A stretch of 64,000 bases of DNA from Adiantum capillus-veneris (lineage: Eukaryota > Streptophyta > Polypodiopsida > Polypodiales > Pteridaceae), in the NCBI GenBank assembly GCA_014529385.2, contig CM043971.1:89455340-89519339 (forward strand), written 5' to 3'. The translations under genes were made by a program, and so were the position numbers. The notes beneath the pieces were generated by a model. That model worked only from the letters and a program-made list of their open reading frames with translations, ran no database searches and was not told where the DNA came from. The stretch's first letter is position 1. Each line of letters begins with the position of its first letter. Below, piece after piece: positions 11,796 through 23,449 of this stretch.

Positions 11796-12159
11796 GGTGA
11801 CTTTTTGCCGAACAAGTGATCATAAGAAAAAACTAATTTTCGGCTGTGTTTCCTCCTTGCAACGCGCATTCCCCTCCCTTTTCTTTCTCTTACGCCTTCC
11901 CCCCTTGCCTACGTGTCGACCTCCTCTCCTCCTTCTTGCCTCGGATTGCCGCCTCATGAGTGCAGCAACACTAGTGCCAGCGCTAATCGTATGAACTGTG
12001 AGAGAGAGAGAGAGAATCCGTTGAGATTCTCCTCTCCATTTTTTTTTTGGGAATGTGTACGACCTACTACTAAATTAATAAATCCTTAGGGGGGTTCGGC
12101 TCTTAGGTAGGCACTGGGCAGCGTGTAAAACACGCCCGCCCGCCCCAAAAAGAGGGTGG

Positions 12160-12238
12160 GTGCCTGCCCATTGGTGTGTAACCAGCTTCACGCACTCTCT
12201 CAGACACAAGAGACTCGTCGTACCTGAGAGAGAGAGAG
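12160..12238 (+). promoter_or_regulatory. Presumed 5' region of the Clot gene
   Basis: Directly upstream of the start codon there is an inverted CCAAT box (ATTGG at 12170-12174), a pyrimidine-rich stretch (CTCTCTCAGACAC) that could be an initiator, and a short (GA)n leader touching the ATG. No clear TATA box is visible. GA-rich 5' leaders are common in plant housekeeping genes, but the transcription start cannot be read from sequence. Confidence 0.35.
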
Positions 12239-12377
12239 ATGCCGAGCGCGACACTGGACGCAGGATTGGAGAACTTCGAGAGCGTGCTGGCAGCGGCCCA
12301 AGCTCAAGGTCCCGGACCTCTCTTCCTGCTTTTCCTTGCCAACCGAGACCCTACCCTTGGTCGCAGCTGGTGCCCGG
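12239..12377 (+). CDS. Clot: Clot thioredoxin-like protein, exon 1
   Basis: Exon 1 encodes residues 1-46 and the first base of codon 47. It covers the start of a thioredoxin-like fold of the Clot/TXNDC17 (TRP14) family: an N-terminal helix (ENFESVLAAAQ), the buried beta strand PLFLLFLA and the WCP half of the WCPDC active site, with Cys45 in this exon. The exon ends G|GTAACT, a near-consensus plant donor, in phase 1. The start is the first ATG after a GA-rich leader and gives a 134-aa protein together with exon 2, the size expected for plant Clot proteins. These small cytosolic disulfide reductases act on selected protein disulfides; the localisation is inferred from the absence of a targeting peptide. 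Read-through of the donor gives a short nonsense extension that should not be annotated. Confidence 0.92.
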
Positions 12378-13212
12378 GTAACTGTCTGGTCTGCTTTTGC
12401 GATGTGGGGTGCGTGGGGCATTGTGGGGTGTGTGTGTTGTGTAGTACACAAGCATGCCTATATATTTTTGGCTTTTTAAAACAAGCCTTAGAGAAGAAGA
12501 GAGTCAGGAGTACATTTGACATTTAATCATTTCATTAAGAAATTGATTGAACTTACCTTTTCATGTGCAGCATTGAATATCTTTTTATGTTTTTTATTTT
12601 GTCAAAGTGGTCCCTTTACTTCACAGCCTTACAGAGCTTGACTTCTTTTACATCTCAACATTTCATTGCTTTAGAATGCCAACATGAACCTTCACCTTGT
12701 TGATTCTTTGAGCAAGGCAACTGTGTCTATAAATTTTGTAGGGAGGTTTACTAAAATACACTTGAAATTTGTGGAAATTTCCAAAATACCCTTGTATCGA
12801 TTTTGATAAAGTGTTCCAATTCTCACACAAAACTGTCCTTTTTGATAATAGAATTTATCTTTGAGCGTCTTAAATAAAAAATTTCACCAATGAGCGCACT
12901 AATAATGGCATGGCATGGATATGCAGTAAGAATGTGGTGAGCGTGCGCCATGCACGTTGACGCGATGATCAATCATCATACAAGTGAAGAGTGGGTTAGT
13001 AGAGTCTAGTGGGCAACATTGGCATATAGCTCAAGACTCTAAAGAGCCTAGAGAAAAGGGGTAGGGTCCCTTGTTCGTGTCCCCCTTGCATGTGTCACCG
13101 GGGATCCGCGTCCTGGGACGCATCCCCTTTGTGGTTGCGTTCGTCTCGCGTCCCCCGTTCCGAAGGAGAGGAGCCGGGAACACAGTAGAAGAGGAAGATG
13201 AATACGCGCGCG
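12378..13212. other. Intron start, no recognised element
   Basis: Non-coding, AT-rich in the first 600 bases. I see no repeat partner elsewhere in the window; it may be original intron sequence. The part after 13,030 is more GC-rich and may belong to the Copia LTR that follows. Confidence 0.4.
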
Positions 13213-13396
13213 CACACACACACACCACCATAGCCATACACAGGTTGGAGGGAGAGAGCCGACACACATTGTGTGTCTCCTTTCTTTCTTCAATACACTC
13301 TCACACAAGTGGATAGCTGTACACTTAGGGTTAGTAGCAGTTAGTGATGGGCGATCGGCCACATGGCCATTAAACCTAACATTCTCCCACTTGATA
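13213..13396 (-). repeat. Copia-type LTR copy G1 with polypurine tract
   Basis: On the minus strand the purine tract CAAGTGGGAGAA is followed by TGTTAGGTTTAATGG, the usual junction of a Copia polypurine tract and 3' LTR start (13381). The LTR sequence matches 26698-28395 once the solo LTR there is removed. G1 keeps the uninterrupted site GTTAGTAGCAGTTAG. The lower LTR end is not defined. Confidence 0.6.
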
Positions 13397-13430
13397 GCCA
13401 ATGTGGGAGACCATAAGAATGGAAGAGAAC

Positions 13431-13723
13431 ACTGACTTATAAAGTTATAAGTGACTTTCCGAGTGGCCCAGACTTCATTTGGCGCACACAGGCTTCCATA
13501 CTCATCAGAATTCAGTGCTAACTGGCCTGACCAGTCCCAGATTGACCGACCTAGACTCCCGTTGCGAGAAACCTATTCGGCCGCAGCCGTTTCACACTGG
13601 CCATGCAATGTCCACTTGCACCTTTTCAAGGGTTCCGAGGAAAACAAGTAAAAATAAAAATAAATAAAAATATCTAGTACTTATTTACGGAAGGGAATAG
13701 GAAAAATACACCTCATGGTGACA
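13431..13723 (-). repeat. Gypsy-1 3' LTR (truncated)
   Basis: The segment from CACTGACTTATAAAG to GGTGACA repeats 20137-20429 with few differences. Everything downstream of the first 293 bp of the LTR is missing, replaced by 49 bp leading into the Copia LTR G1. Confidence 0.85.
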
Positions 13724-14083
13724 CACCCCACCCTTGAAATACTGCAAGCGACCTCGTTTGCATGCCAATAATACATGCGGTATCTCCTGATATCACATAT
13801 ATTCTATGATGGGAATCCAAGATATACATGCTTCCGGAAATGTAGCGTTGGACGAATAAACAATCCCACCAACCTGGCTAGGACACATATATCAAGCATA
13901 GAAGTCTTCTAGTGTACTCTCAAGCACAAACTTCTGTAGCTAAATTCTGTATGGAAAGAGTAGATACAATTGCTTAACTACTCTCTTGAGCATCATGAAC
14001 CATGCTCTTGCCTTGCTCCAGAAAAGGCTACATCAAGTCACTGTGGGTTCCATATGAAAGGCTTCAAGATACAATTGCTATAG

Positions 14084-15258
14084 CTATGGTGAATCAACCA
14101 ATTTAGACTCTTCCATCCATTTGGCATCCAATGATGGATAGTTCTTGAACTTCACCAAATAGCGTCTTGCAACCTTTCCTCTAACCTTTCTTTCTTTATG
14201 TGCCAATATTTGTTCAGGAACAAGGATTTCATCCAATTCTTCCACTTCGGGTTGTTCCTCATCAAGCATATTCTCTGGCACATCACCAACAAAGGGTCTT
14301 AGAAGGCTGACATGAAAAGCATTATGTATTTTCCAGCCTTCTGGTAGCTTTTTAATCTGCAAGCTACATCGTTGATCTTTTCTGAAATCTGAAAAGGACC
14401 ATAATATCGCATACTGAGCTTAGGAGACAAGCGTTCCTTGCCTTTCCTTGTCCTTAACCTGGCCTTTTCAAAGCGCAAAAGTACCCAATCACCAAGTGAA
14501 AATACAAGTTCATGACGATGACGATCAATAGCTTTCTTTTGCTTAGCCTGAGTCTTCTCAAGAGCAATCTTTATCTTCCTGTATGTTTCATCCATATCTT
14601 GCACATACTTGTCTGCCTCAAAATCTTGTCCTTAGTTTGCAAAATGGGCGGGACTTTCTTCCCTCCTACTATCTCAAATGGTGCCTTACCTGTTGACGTA
14701 TGCACAGTGTTATTGTAAGCATATTCAACCAATGGAAGATGGTGTTCCCAAGTTGCCTTGTGCTCTGACACATAACATTTGAGCAGGTCCAGAACAGTAG
14801 AATTTGCCTCTTCTGACTGTCCATCCGTTTGCGGATGAAACGAAGAAGAGAACTTTAGTGTAGTGCCCGTGTTCTCAAACAATGCCTTCCAGAAAAGACT
14901 TGTCATACGTGGATCCCTGTCACTGACAATTGACTGAGGCATCCCGTGATATTTAAAGATATTGCTCATAAATATCTTGACCATGTGTTCTGGCTTTATC
15001 TTCTTCCTCACAGGAATGAAATGGGCCTGCTTACTGAACCTACAAATGATAGTCCAAATCCCATCATTGCCTGTTTGCGTCCTTGGAAGATCAAAGATAA
15101 AGTCCATTGCTATGCTTTCCCATGGCCTATCTGGGATCGGCAATGGCTGCAACAATCCCGGTTGCTTTTGTCTATCAAATTTGACTTTTTGGCATACTAA
15201 GAATGATCTTACAAATGTGTCAACATCTTGACGCAAAGCTGGCCAATAGAAGAATGCG
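14084..15258 (-). pseudogene. Gypsy-1 integrase and chromodomain
   Basis: The core shows [19 protein letters not shown] and TDGQSEEANS, supplying the D, D and E residues of the DDE integrase; it would insert the cDNA into host DNA. The C-terminal part has RYYGPFQI and NAFHVSLLRPF and ends in a chromodomain-like YLVKFKNYPSLDAKWMEES, the hallmark of chromoviruses, which directs insertion to particular chromatin. At least two frameshifts separate the core, the linker and the chromodomain. Confidence 0.85.
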
Positions 15259-16611
15259 TCAACCCCTCACTGTTGCATCAATTCCACGATGCCCAGCATA
15301 AGGTGGAGCATGACTTTCCATCAAAATCTTTGGCCGTAACTGTTTAGTAACGCATAATTTTCCATGCATCATGAGAAAGTCATTCTTAAGCATATAGTGC
15401 TCATGATGTTGCCCATCAACAAGCTGGTCATAGATCCTTGCAAAATCTGAATCTTCAGCATATTGTGTCTTCATTTCGTCTAGTTCACAATGGTACGGAA
15501 TTGACACTGCTGAAATTTGGGGCTTTCGTGACAACGCATCAACCGCCACATTCTTTTTCCCTTGCACATGCACAATCTGTAAATGGAACATTGACAAGAT
15601 GTTTGCCCATCGCATGTGCTTCTCAGACAACTTCGTCTGTGTGAGAAAATATCGCAAGGTTTGATGATCCGTTTGGACAACAAAATCAGCCCCTAGCAGA
15701 TAGTGTTTCCAACTAGTGAGAGCATGCCAACAATTCTTTCTCATAGACTTGCAAGTTCCTTTCAGTCTTCAAAAGAATTCTGCTCTCATATGCGACTACT
15801 CGATCATTCTACATTAGAACTGCACCAAGACTATGGCCACACGCATCACACTGAACCACAAAAGGTTTTGAAAGATCTAGCAAAATGATTACCGGATCTG
15901 AAGTCAGCTTCTCTTTCAAGTATTTGAACGCTAAAATTTCCTTGACTGTCCACTTGAAAGTAACTCCTTTTCCTTGTAGTGCATGGAGTGGAGAAGCAAT
16001 CTCAGCAAAATTTCGGATGAACCTCCTGTAGTAGGAACATAAGCCTAGAAAGCTTCGAATGTCATGTACGGATTTCAAGTTTGGCCATGACCTAATTGCT
16101 TCCACTTTAGCGGGATCCATGCGTACCCCATCCTTTGAAACAATGTGCCCAAGGAAGTGAATTTCTTGCAAAAAGAATTTACTCTTCTTCGCATTAATGA
16201 GTAGCCTGTTCTTACGTAACTCATTGAAAATTGCAGTCAAGTGATCCCTATGCTCCTCTGCAGACTTCGAATAGACAGTCATGTCATTAAAGAAGGTACC
16301 CACGAAGTTTCTATGTGGTCTAAAAATTCTGTCCATCATTCTATTAAACGTGGCAAGAGCATTTGTGAGACCAAATGGCATAACAAGAAACTCATAGAGA
16401 CCAAATGTTGTCCGGAACGCAGTCTTATGGACATCTTCTGGCCTAATGCGTATCTGATGGTAGCCATCTTTAGGTCTATCCTTGTAAACAATGACGCTCC
16501 CTCAAGCCGATCAAGAATGTCATCTATCCTCGGTATGGGGAACCTGTTCTTGATAGTATTCTTATTCAAGGCGCGATAGTCAATGCACATGCGCCATGAA
16601 CCATCCTTCTT
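15259..16611 (-). pseudogene. Gypsy-1 reverse transcriptase and RNase H
   Basis: The RT is recognised from [37 protein letters not shown], and HFLGHIVSKDGV; RNase H from QCDACGHSLGAVLM and TDHQTLRYFLTQ, then the H2C2-type integrase zinc region. The catalytic box that is normally F-x-DD reads FFNDMTVYS (near 16278-16290): one of the two aspartates is asparagine, so polymerase activity should be lost. Stops and frameshifts near 16336-16381 and 15744-15809 add to the decay. Confidence 0.85.
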
Positions 16612-18120
16612 CTACACTAAGAGTAGAGGCGAACAAAAAGGGGATGAACTGGGCTGAATCAGCCCCTTCTCTAAAAGCTCGTTGACCTGACTCATAATCT
16701 GTTTCTGCTGGGCTGCACTAACCCTGTATGGTGGTCTATTCGGTGGACTAGAACCTGACACAAGATCTATAGTATGATCCTCAGGTCTCTCAGGAGGTAA
16801 CTCCCTTGGCAAAGAGTCCGAAAAACAATCACTGAAACCACTCACAAAAGTTGACCCGTCTTTATCTAAGGTAGACAAATTAGATACAACTTGGGGTACT
16901 TCTTTTGCAAAGATCAAGTACGCAGAAAGATGATTCTTTATTACAGATGAAATAGCAGAAGCAGAAACAACTGGAACAGACTCGCCTTTAAGCTTTACAT
17001 CAAGGACATGAGTCTTTCCTCTATGTACAAGGGTAATCTTTTTGTTGTAAGTATCCACCGTAGCATGCAACCTGTAACACCATGGGATACCCAGTAACAC
17101 ATCACAGCCCTCAAGTGGCATAATATGAAACTCTTCCGCATCCACATAACTCTGAATGTGCAGACGAAGCTTCCCCAAAATAGGAATAACGGGCTCTGAA
17201 TGACCTAGGCATGCCAAACCTGCTTCCCCTGTCATACCCATCTCCTCTGCACGAATGCCAAACTTTGATGCCAATTCTGGTGATATGAAATTTGCACGGG
17301 CTCCTGGATCAAAGAAAACTAGCACTGTCTGGTCTCTAACTTTGCCCCAAGCTCTGCTCAGCTCCGTGGCATTTGTGTTTGGCTGGTCTCCAACCAAATC
17401 TGGAACAAGTCCTGCACTTGGCTTTGGCTTCTTCCCTTTATGGTCTGACTTGTCATCCTTATCCTGTGACTTCTTTTGTGGGCATTCATTTGCAAAATGT
17501 CCTTCTTGTTCACAAATGTAGCATTTCTTGGCCTCCCTAAGAGCTTTCCTTTCTGCAAAAGTTTTGCCAGAAAAATGCCTTTTTTGTCCTTGTCCTCGTC
17601 CCGAAGAAGACTTAGACTGCTTCTTGGACATATCACCTTCTTCAGTGGAGGGCTTCTTTGTGGGAGGCTCAGAAGGCTTTGCTGCAACATTGCCCTTGGC
17701 TGAAAACTGTTTGCCCTGGGACCCTTTCTTGTGGCTATTAAATCCATCGGAATCTCCCTTTGACAGATTGTTGGCCACTCTTGCATTCTCTATCAACTGA
17801 AACATATTCATGACAATAGTCTTTGTGCAATAGTCCCTGATTTTCTTGGGCAATCCGCAACAGTACTTCTCAATTTGTTCTGACAATGGCACAAACCTGT
17901 ACGAAGTGACTGGCAACAGTGCGGCCCAAAACTGTTTATTGTACTCTTCCATATTCGCACATTGTTTAGCATTCAACTCGTCCCATTCTGTCATCACATC
18001 CACTTCAAAAGTGTTTGTCAACCATGCAGGCGCAAAAAGCTGTTTGAATTGGACCCACGTTGTTGGGGCTTGACCCTGGTTCAACAATGCGGTCCACCAT
18101 TGAAGCGCATTCCCTTTCAA
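16612..18120 (-). pseudogene. Gypsy-1 gag C-terminal half, protease, RT start
   Basis: A 502-codon open frame with Retrotrans-gag sequence (ALQWWTALLNQG, WVQFKQLF), a perfect zinc knuckle CYICEQEGHFANEC (CX2CX4HX4C) near residues 200-213, and a pepsin-like protease whose active site reads FFDPGARANFIS, with DPG in place of the usual DSG/DTG. It continues to the RT N-terminus (PPNRPPYRVSAAQ). A stop follows before the RT palm. The upstream part of gag is in another frame. Confidence 0.82.
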
Positions 18121-18164
18121 GAAAGTGGCAGCCTTGCGTATCTTTGAAGATTCCGTGAAGTTTC

Positions 18165-19004
18165 CTAAGCTGCATCGAACTGCTGTATGAAGGTCAAAGC
18201 CTTCAATTGATCCTCAGTTCCTCTGAAAGTTTCAAACTTCACTCCCTGCCCACCTTCCTTGTAATCCTTAAGCTGACTCAAAGGAGCCACATTATCATAA
18301 ACAGGTGCCTGTAACAATGGTGCTCCATGAGTGTTCATTCCGGCACTCGCATCAACTGTTTTCCCTGTCATATCTGCATTTTGTACGTATGGCTGCGAAA
18401 AACCAGCTATACCAAATTGTGTTCCAGGCACTCGAAACTGGCCATAGGCACCCTGAAAACCTGGTTGGACACCCATGTTTGCGTACATAGGGTTACCCAT
18501 GCCTGTTTGCATTGTCCCGAACACATTCCCTGGCATATAACCTGTGGAAGGTCCAGCCATAGCTTGAAACATTGAACCACCTCCAAAATAACCAAGATAA
18601 GTATTAGGTAATGGAAGGGTCTGACGCATAGCGTGTTCATTACTCCCTTGACCATTCACAAACGGTTCTTGTCCAGCTAAGGCAAGTTGCTTTAGATCAT
18701 TGGACACCGCTAGTTGCTCAACCACATGGGCTTTCCCTCGAGCATCATGAGTCCTCTGCGCATTGGAAATCTCCTTTTCCTGCAACGGCTCAGTCGTGCC
18801 CTGTGTAGGAGGCTGAAAACCCTGTGTCGGAGCCTGTAAGAACTCCTGCATCCTTGGATTGTTAGCCAACTGCTGAAACATGTCCATGCAGCAACGCAGT
18901 TGAGTTCTAAACAACCTGTCCTCTTCTTGAAGAGTTGAAGGAATTTTCTCCGTGCCATGTGAGGAAGATCCCTCTTCAGGTACTTGGTCTCTCTTCTTTG
19001 CCAT
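18165..19004 (-). pseudogene. Gypsy-1 gag N-terminal half
   Basis: The frame from MAKKRDQVPEEG (ATG at 19004) runs 280 codons rich in Gly, Gln, Pro and Met, then FETFRGTEDQLKALTFIQQF, the entry to the capsid domain. It ends at a stop; the capsid continues in another frame from 18120, so a frameshift separates them. The corresponding start in the nested Gypsy is MASRKDQL, which supports this start over the upstream ATG at 19130. Confidence 0.75.
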
Positions 19005-19089
19005 AACGACAAGCTCTGTGTTGCTTTCACCCACAACAATCCACGCTGCACTTTTTGAAGAAAAAGTGACTATCCCGTCGATGGAACCA

Positions 19090-20429
19090 TATAACCGGCC
19101 TGTACAATGTAGAGGGCGGTACTGTTTCAATCAACTGTTAACTTTACACAGAGCACTGAGGAGGGAAGAGAACATAGTTGCGTCCAGCGACTAGAATGTC
19201 ACTGCGCACACGAGACCGACACCCTGTAGGCCCCAAAGACTGGCGCCCCTTTCGGTATTTCTTTATTCAAATTAAGGTAGACGATCTGACCACTTAGCAC
19301 AAGCTTTCACAAAGCTGGCCAAACCTGGCGAGGGCTGAAAACGCAGGTTTTCGACCTGATTTTGGCAGCATAACGGCGCAAAAACCCCTGTATGTCAAAA
19401 GCACCTGTCTAGGACGGATTCCCTCGCTATCTGGAAGCTTTTTGGTGAGCTGTCACAGAAATTCAGCGGGCTGTAATTCCCTGTTTTTCACTGCCGGGTG
19501 CCCAAAAGCCTGTACACGCATCCCAAGGCTCTCACGAGGCTCCCCCAGTGTTCCCTTGCAGTTTAGTTGCAAAACCCTAAACCTGCAGAAAAACACAGCA
19601 GGCTGTAATTTGCTGTTTCGGATCGTTTTTAGCGGAGCGAATACGCCTACGCGTGTCCCAAGGGCTCCCGCACGCAATGGGACAGTTCCCCTGTGAATTG
19701 GACGAGTTTTCACGCGAGAAAACTCTCCGAACTCGCAATCTTTCGCGATGGAACTGTGCGTACCTGTGGGGGATTAGCAATTAGCTAATCCGGTTCCTGT
19801 TCAGAAGGCTCTTGCCTTGGCAAACGCTCATAAACCCCCAGAACTGTACATGTTCATCTGAGTAGCCCAACTAGTGGGGCATTACCATATATGCCAAAGG
19901 GGAGAGAGAGATGCACGAGAGCAAGTCATCGCGCTACATGAGACAGAGGAGAAGGCAAGCTTTCCACTAAAGCTGTAGACCTGCACCCACTACTCACACA
20001 CACTGTAGGTCACTTGTGTTCAAAAATCAGCCTCCTCTCTCAAATTGGGCGCCCCCTCTTCATGTTGGAGGTGGCAAACTCCCTAGAAGCTGCCATGTGT
20101 CCAATTTGCCCCTTTTGAGTTAATTCTCTAGTTCCCACTGACTTATAAAGTTATAAGTGACTTTCCGGGTGGCCCAGACTTCATTTGGCGCACACAGGCT
20201 TCCATACTCATCAGAATTCAGTGCTAACTGGCCTGACCAGTCCCAGACTGACCGACCCAGACTCCCGCTGTGAGAAACCTATTCGGCCGCAGCCGTTTCA
20301 CACTGGCCATGCAATGTCCACTTGCACCTTTTCAAGGGTTCCGGGGAAAACAAGTAAAAATAAAAATAAATAAAAATATCAAGTACTTATTTACGGAAGG
20401 CGAAAGGAAAAATACACCTCCTGGTGACA
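19090..20429 (-). repeat. Gypsy-1 5' LTR
   Basis: Starts TGTCACCAGGAGG at 20429 and ends GGCCGGTTATA at 19090, next to a candidate primer-binding site (19074-19089). It is about 1.34 kb. It contains the U5 box GGGGCGCCAGTCTTTGGGG (19229-19259) shared with other LTRs here. The solo LTR at 26867-28347 starts and ends similarly and is probably the same family. Confidence 0.8.
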
Positions 20430-21494
20430 GCATGCCCAGTCACTTAGCATAGATGCATTTCCTCCGGTTGCACACAGCATGATCATCGGAATTTCCATCA
20501 GAATCCATTAGCATCAGTTAGGGGAATTTTTCAGTGCATTTAGCCTATTTTCCTATTCATTGGGATTTTCACTTATTATTTTTAAGTGACTTTCCTACAA
20601 AAGTAGGTAGGGCAATTTTGCTAAGTTAATATATAAGCAAACCAAAGTTCACACTTTCTGGCAGAAGAGGCAGCAGGAGCTTCCCGCTCAACAGGCAACT
20701 TCTCAGGAGTACCCCCCCCCCCTAGCGTTTTTGGACCTCCTTCTTCGCGGGGATTTCCATCAGATCCCATCGCCACCTTCGCCACCTTCACCCCCTTTCC
20801 TGGCGTTTTCCCCACAGCATCAGCCTCGCCGTCGATTGCCATTGCTAGCGACTTCCTACAAGCATTCAGCCCTGCGTTTTCATCGCCAAGAAACCTCATG
20901 TTCAGCTTGCGTTTTTGAAGCAAAAACGCCAGCAGACTACAACTTTTCCCCAACGTTTTTCAGCCATCAAAAACGCCAGCAGATGTGCACTCAACATAGG
21001 AGAAAAATGCAGATTTCAGCCATGATAAAGTAGCAGATTTTCCCCCTAGACGGTTGCAGATTGTTCCCCCATTCCCAACCTTCAAAACGCAGCCAAAACA
21101 GTCATTTTCAGCCACCAAGAAGACCATGAAAATCAGCAGATAAAAGTCCACAGATTTCAGCCATCAAGTCGTCGTCGTCACCACCGTCGTCGTCGTCGGC
21201 ATAGTCCCATTGCATCAGTCCATTGCATTCGCATTGTACGCCTTTGTGCAATCAAAGTAGACCACTCTCGCCGACGAGAGTGGGGCCTTCGGAGGAGGGT
21301 TTTACAACCTCTCGGTGTCGTATCTCTTCTCTCTCCTTCTCTCGGTCTCATTCATTTGCACGCACAATATCCACTCACTTTGTTCGTGACCACAACACTC
21401 TACAAGACGGAAAGCTCTCTCTTTCCCTAAGAACTAAAAGGAACCTTGAGCAATAAAGATCACTAATCTTGAGAAAATACAACATTCATTCTTT
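20430..21494 (+). repeat. GagPR-1 5' LTR (both ends missing)
   Basis: Nearly identical to 25111-26167. It lacks the first 124 bp, where Gypsy-1 abuts, and the last 14 bp plus the primer-binding site; compared with copy 2 about 35 bp are gone at 21494. Confidence 0.88.
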
Positions 21495-21904
21495 GGAAGT
21501 GTTCTGCATTACTTAAGGAAAGAACCACAAGAATTTTTTTGCTGTTGCGATCGCACGAAGCCAAGTTTACTTGGTCGTGGCGATTCCTAATCGTGTTTTG
21601 TTGAAGAGTGACAAGAATCCCAAGAAAAAAGGGCTTGTCCAGCCTCCCCTTGTGTCTCTTTTCACTCATTGAGAGCGGACCGTGCACTTAGCGGCCGTCC
21701 AATCGACGTGAGGTGGGAAAAAGCAACCTTGGTGTGAGCGCAAGGCCGCAGAAAAGGGTAGAACTCGGGTGAAGAGAAGATCCTTCTCCAACGCGGTTTG
21801 CAAGCGAAAGAACCTTAAGAACCCAAGACCCTCAAGACTCAAGAACCTCAAGACCCTCAAGAACCCAAGTTCCTCGCGAGCTTAAGAACCAAAGATCCTA
21901 GTGC

Positions 21905-23449
21905 ATGGTCGTTACCCGAAGCGGCATGGATACTTCGCATTCAGGTGATGAGCATGAGAGAGGCGACGAAGGATTCTCCCCACCAGGAGATTTTTCCAAC
22001 CCTCCCCCTTCGCCATCTACGCCACGAGTTGTCCTCACTCCTATGGAGATGATGGTCAAGTCGATGTTGGACATGATGGCACAACAACAAGAAACGAATC
22101 GCGTTGCCTTGGCAAAACTCGCAAGCAAAGCAGATGAACAAGCAGCAAAGGACCGTGCACAAGAAGCCAAGGACCGCGAGCGGGATGAAAGAAACGACAA
22201 ACTTGCTGCATAACAAGAAGAGAATCGACTTGCTCAGGAACGTGAGCGCATTGCTCTTGCCGCAAGACAAGAAGAACAACGACTTGCTCAGGAACGTGAG
22301 CGCATTGCTCTTGCCACAAAACAAGAAGAACAGCGACTTGCTCTCGAACGCGAGCGCCCTGAACGAAAAGAACGCAAAGCAAAAAAGAAGGCCGAGCGTG
22401 AAGCTCAAAGGGAGCTTCGCAATCAAGAATTTATTGCCAAAATCCTAGCCTCGAAGACCGACCACCCAAAGATCGTGGAAGTTCGTCAAGTGGCGCAAGC
22501 CACGACGCAGATTCCAACCATCCAGTTACAGAAAAGTTGATTTTTAGTAAGTATGACGGTAAGATGGATGCCACAGTTATTCATTCTTGGTTGCATCAAT
22601 TTAATGCTTATTTTGCAACAACTAAGAAGACAAGAAAGAGCAAAGTTTTGACGGTAGCTATGTACCTTGCCGGTGATGCCATTAATTGGTACCACGCATG
22701 GCAAGAGGCACAGCTAGCCGCGCACCTTGAGGCAGCCGACGATTTCACGCCCCTCTCTTTTAGGTGGGTTGATTTCCAAGACAAGCTCAAGGCGCGATTT
22801 ATGCCACCTCAATACCTCGCACGATTGAAAGACGATGGGCGCGCTCTCAAGCAAAATGGTATGCCGGTTATGTCTTTTTCTAATCGTGTTTTGTAGCTAG
22901 GTACCCAACTTTGCATGTCGGATGAAGAGCGCAAAGAGGCTTTTCTCTTTGGATTGGACGAGTATATCAAGTACGATGTCGAGGTACTCGATCCAATCGA
23001 TCTCAACAAGGCGGTAGCTATTGCTCGCACAGGAGATGAAGCACAACAAGGGAAAGCCTAAGGAGAACAAGACTTCCACAAGTACTTCGCAGACTTCTCA
23101 GAACGGTAAGAACGGTAAGAATGGTAAGAACGATAACTCTTCTAATCACTCTTCCAACAGTGTCTCATCAAAGAATTCTTCCAATGAATCTAAGGGTAAG
23201 GCTAACACAACTGCTAAACCTAAGCTTACTCCAGATGAAAAGGTAGCACAAGGAATTGTAGGAGGTCACATCACGTCGGAAGAACAAAGCACTTATTCTA
23301 AGGAAGGTCGTCGTTTTCATTGTCACATTAAAGGTCACATAAAAAGAACATGTCCTAAACTTGAATCGAATGAATCTAAAGAACCCACAACACCCACTAC
23401 ATCTGTCAATGCAATGAATGATAACACGATTGTGCCCACAGTTTCTTAG
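21905..23449 (+). pseudogene. GagPR-1 gag
   Basis: The start MVVTRSGMDTSHSGDEHERG is shared with copy 2. A charged coiled-coil region with 18-residue repeats follows (22226-22387), then a capsid-type domain (MDATVIHSWLHQFNAYF, AGDAINWYHAW, RFMPPQYLARL) and an Asn/Ser/Lys linker. The zinc knuckle reads FHCHIKGHIKRTC with the first cysteine changed to Arg; copy 2 has the full CX2CX4HX4C. Stops at 22213 and 22896 and frameshifts break the frame. Confidence 0.78.
22226..22387 (+). repeat. 54-bp tandem repeat within gag
   Basis: Three copies, 18 codons each, starting at 22226, 22280 and 22334 with CGACTTGCTC. They encode RLAQERERIAL-type helical repeats rich in Arg, Glu and Gln, likely a coiled coil. 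The third copy is diverged. Confidence 0.85.

Larger units (their letters stand above)
13431..20429 (-). mobile_element. Ty3/Gypsy chromovirus, decayed (Gypsy-1)
   Basis: On the minus strand: 5' LTR (20429-19090), candidate primer-binding site TGGTTCCATCGACGGG directly adjoining it, gag, protease, reverse transcriptase, RNase H, integrase with C-terminal chromodomain, a purine tract (AAGGGTGGGG), and a 3' LTR that starts TGTCACCATGAGG but is cut after 293 bp. Integrase lies after RNase H, as in Gypsy elements. Many stops and frameshifts split the frame. The 5' LTR abuts the next element at a GCATG pentamer (20430-20434) that may be the target site. Confidence 0.88.

Noticed and set aside
12239-12526. 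Exon 1 frame read straight through as a 95-aa protein
   Set aside because: Homology to the thioredoxin-like family stops exactly at a consensus donor site; the extension is unrelated and exon 2 restores the missing motif.
13431-13723. Separate short repeat family
   Set aside because: It is preceded on the minus strand by a purine tract and matches the start of the Gypsy-1 5' LTR, so it is the truncated 3' LTR.
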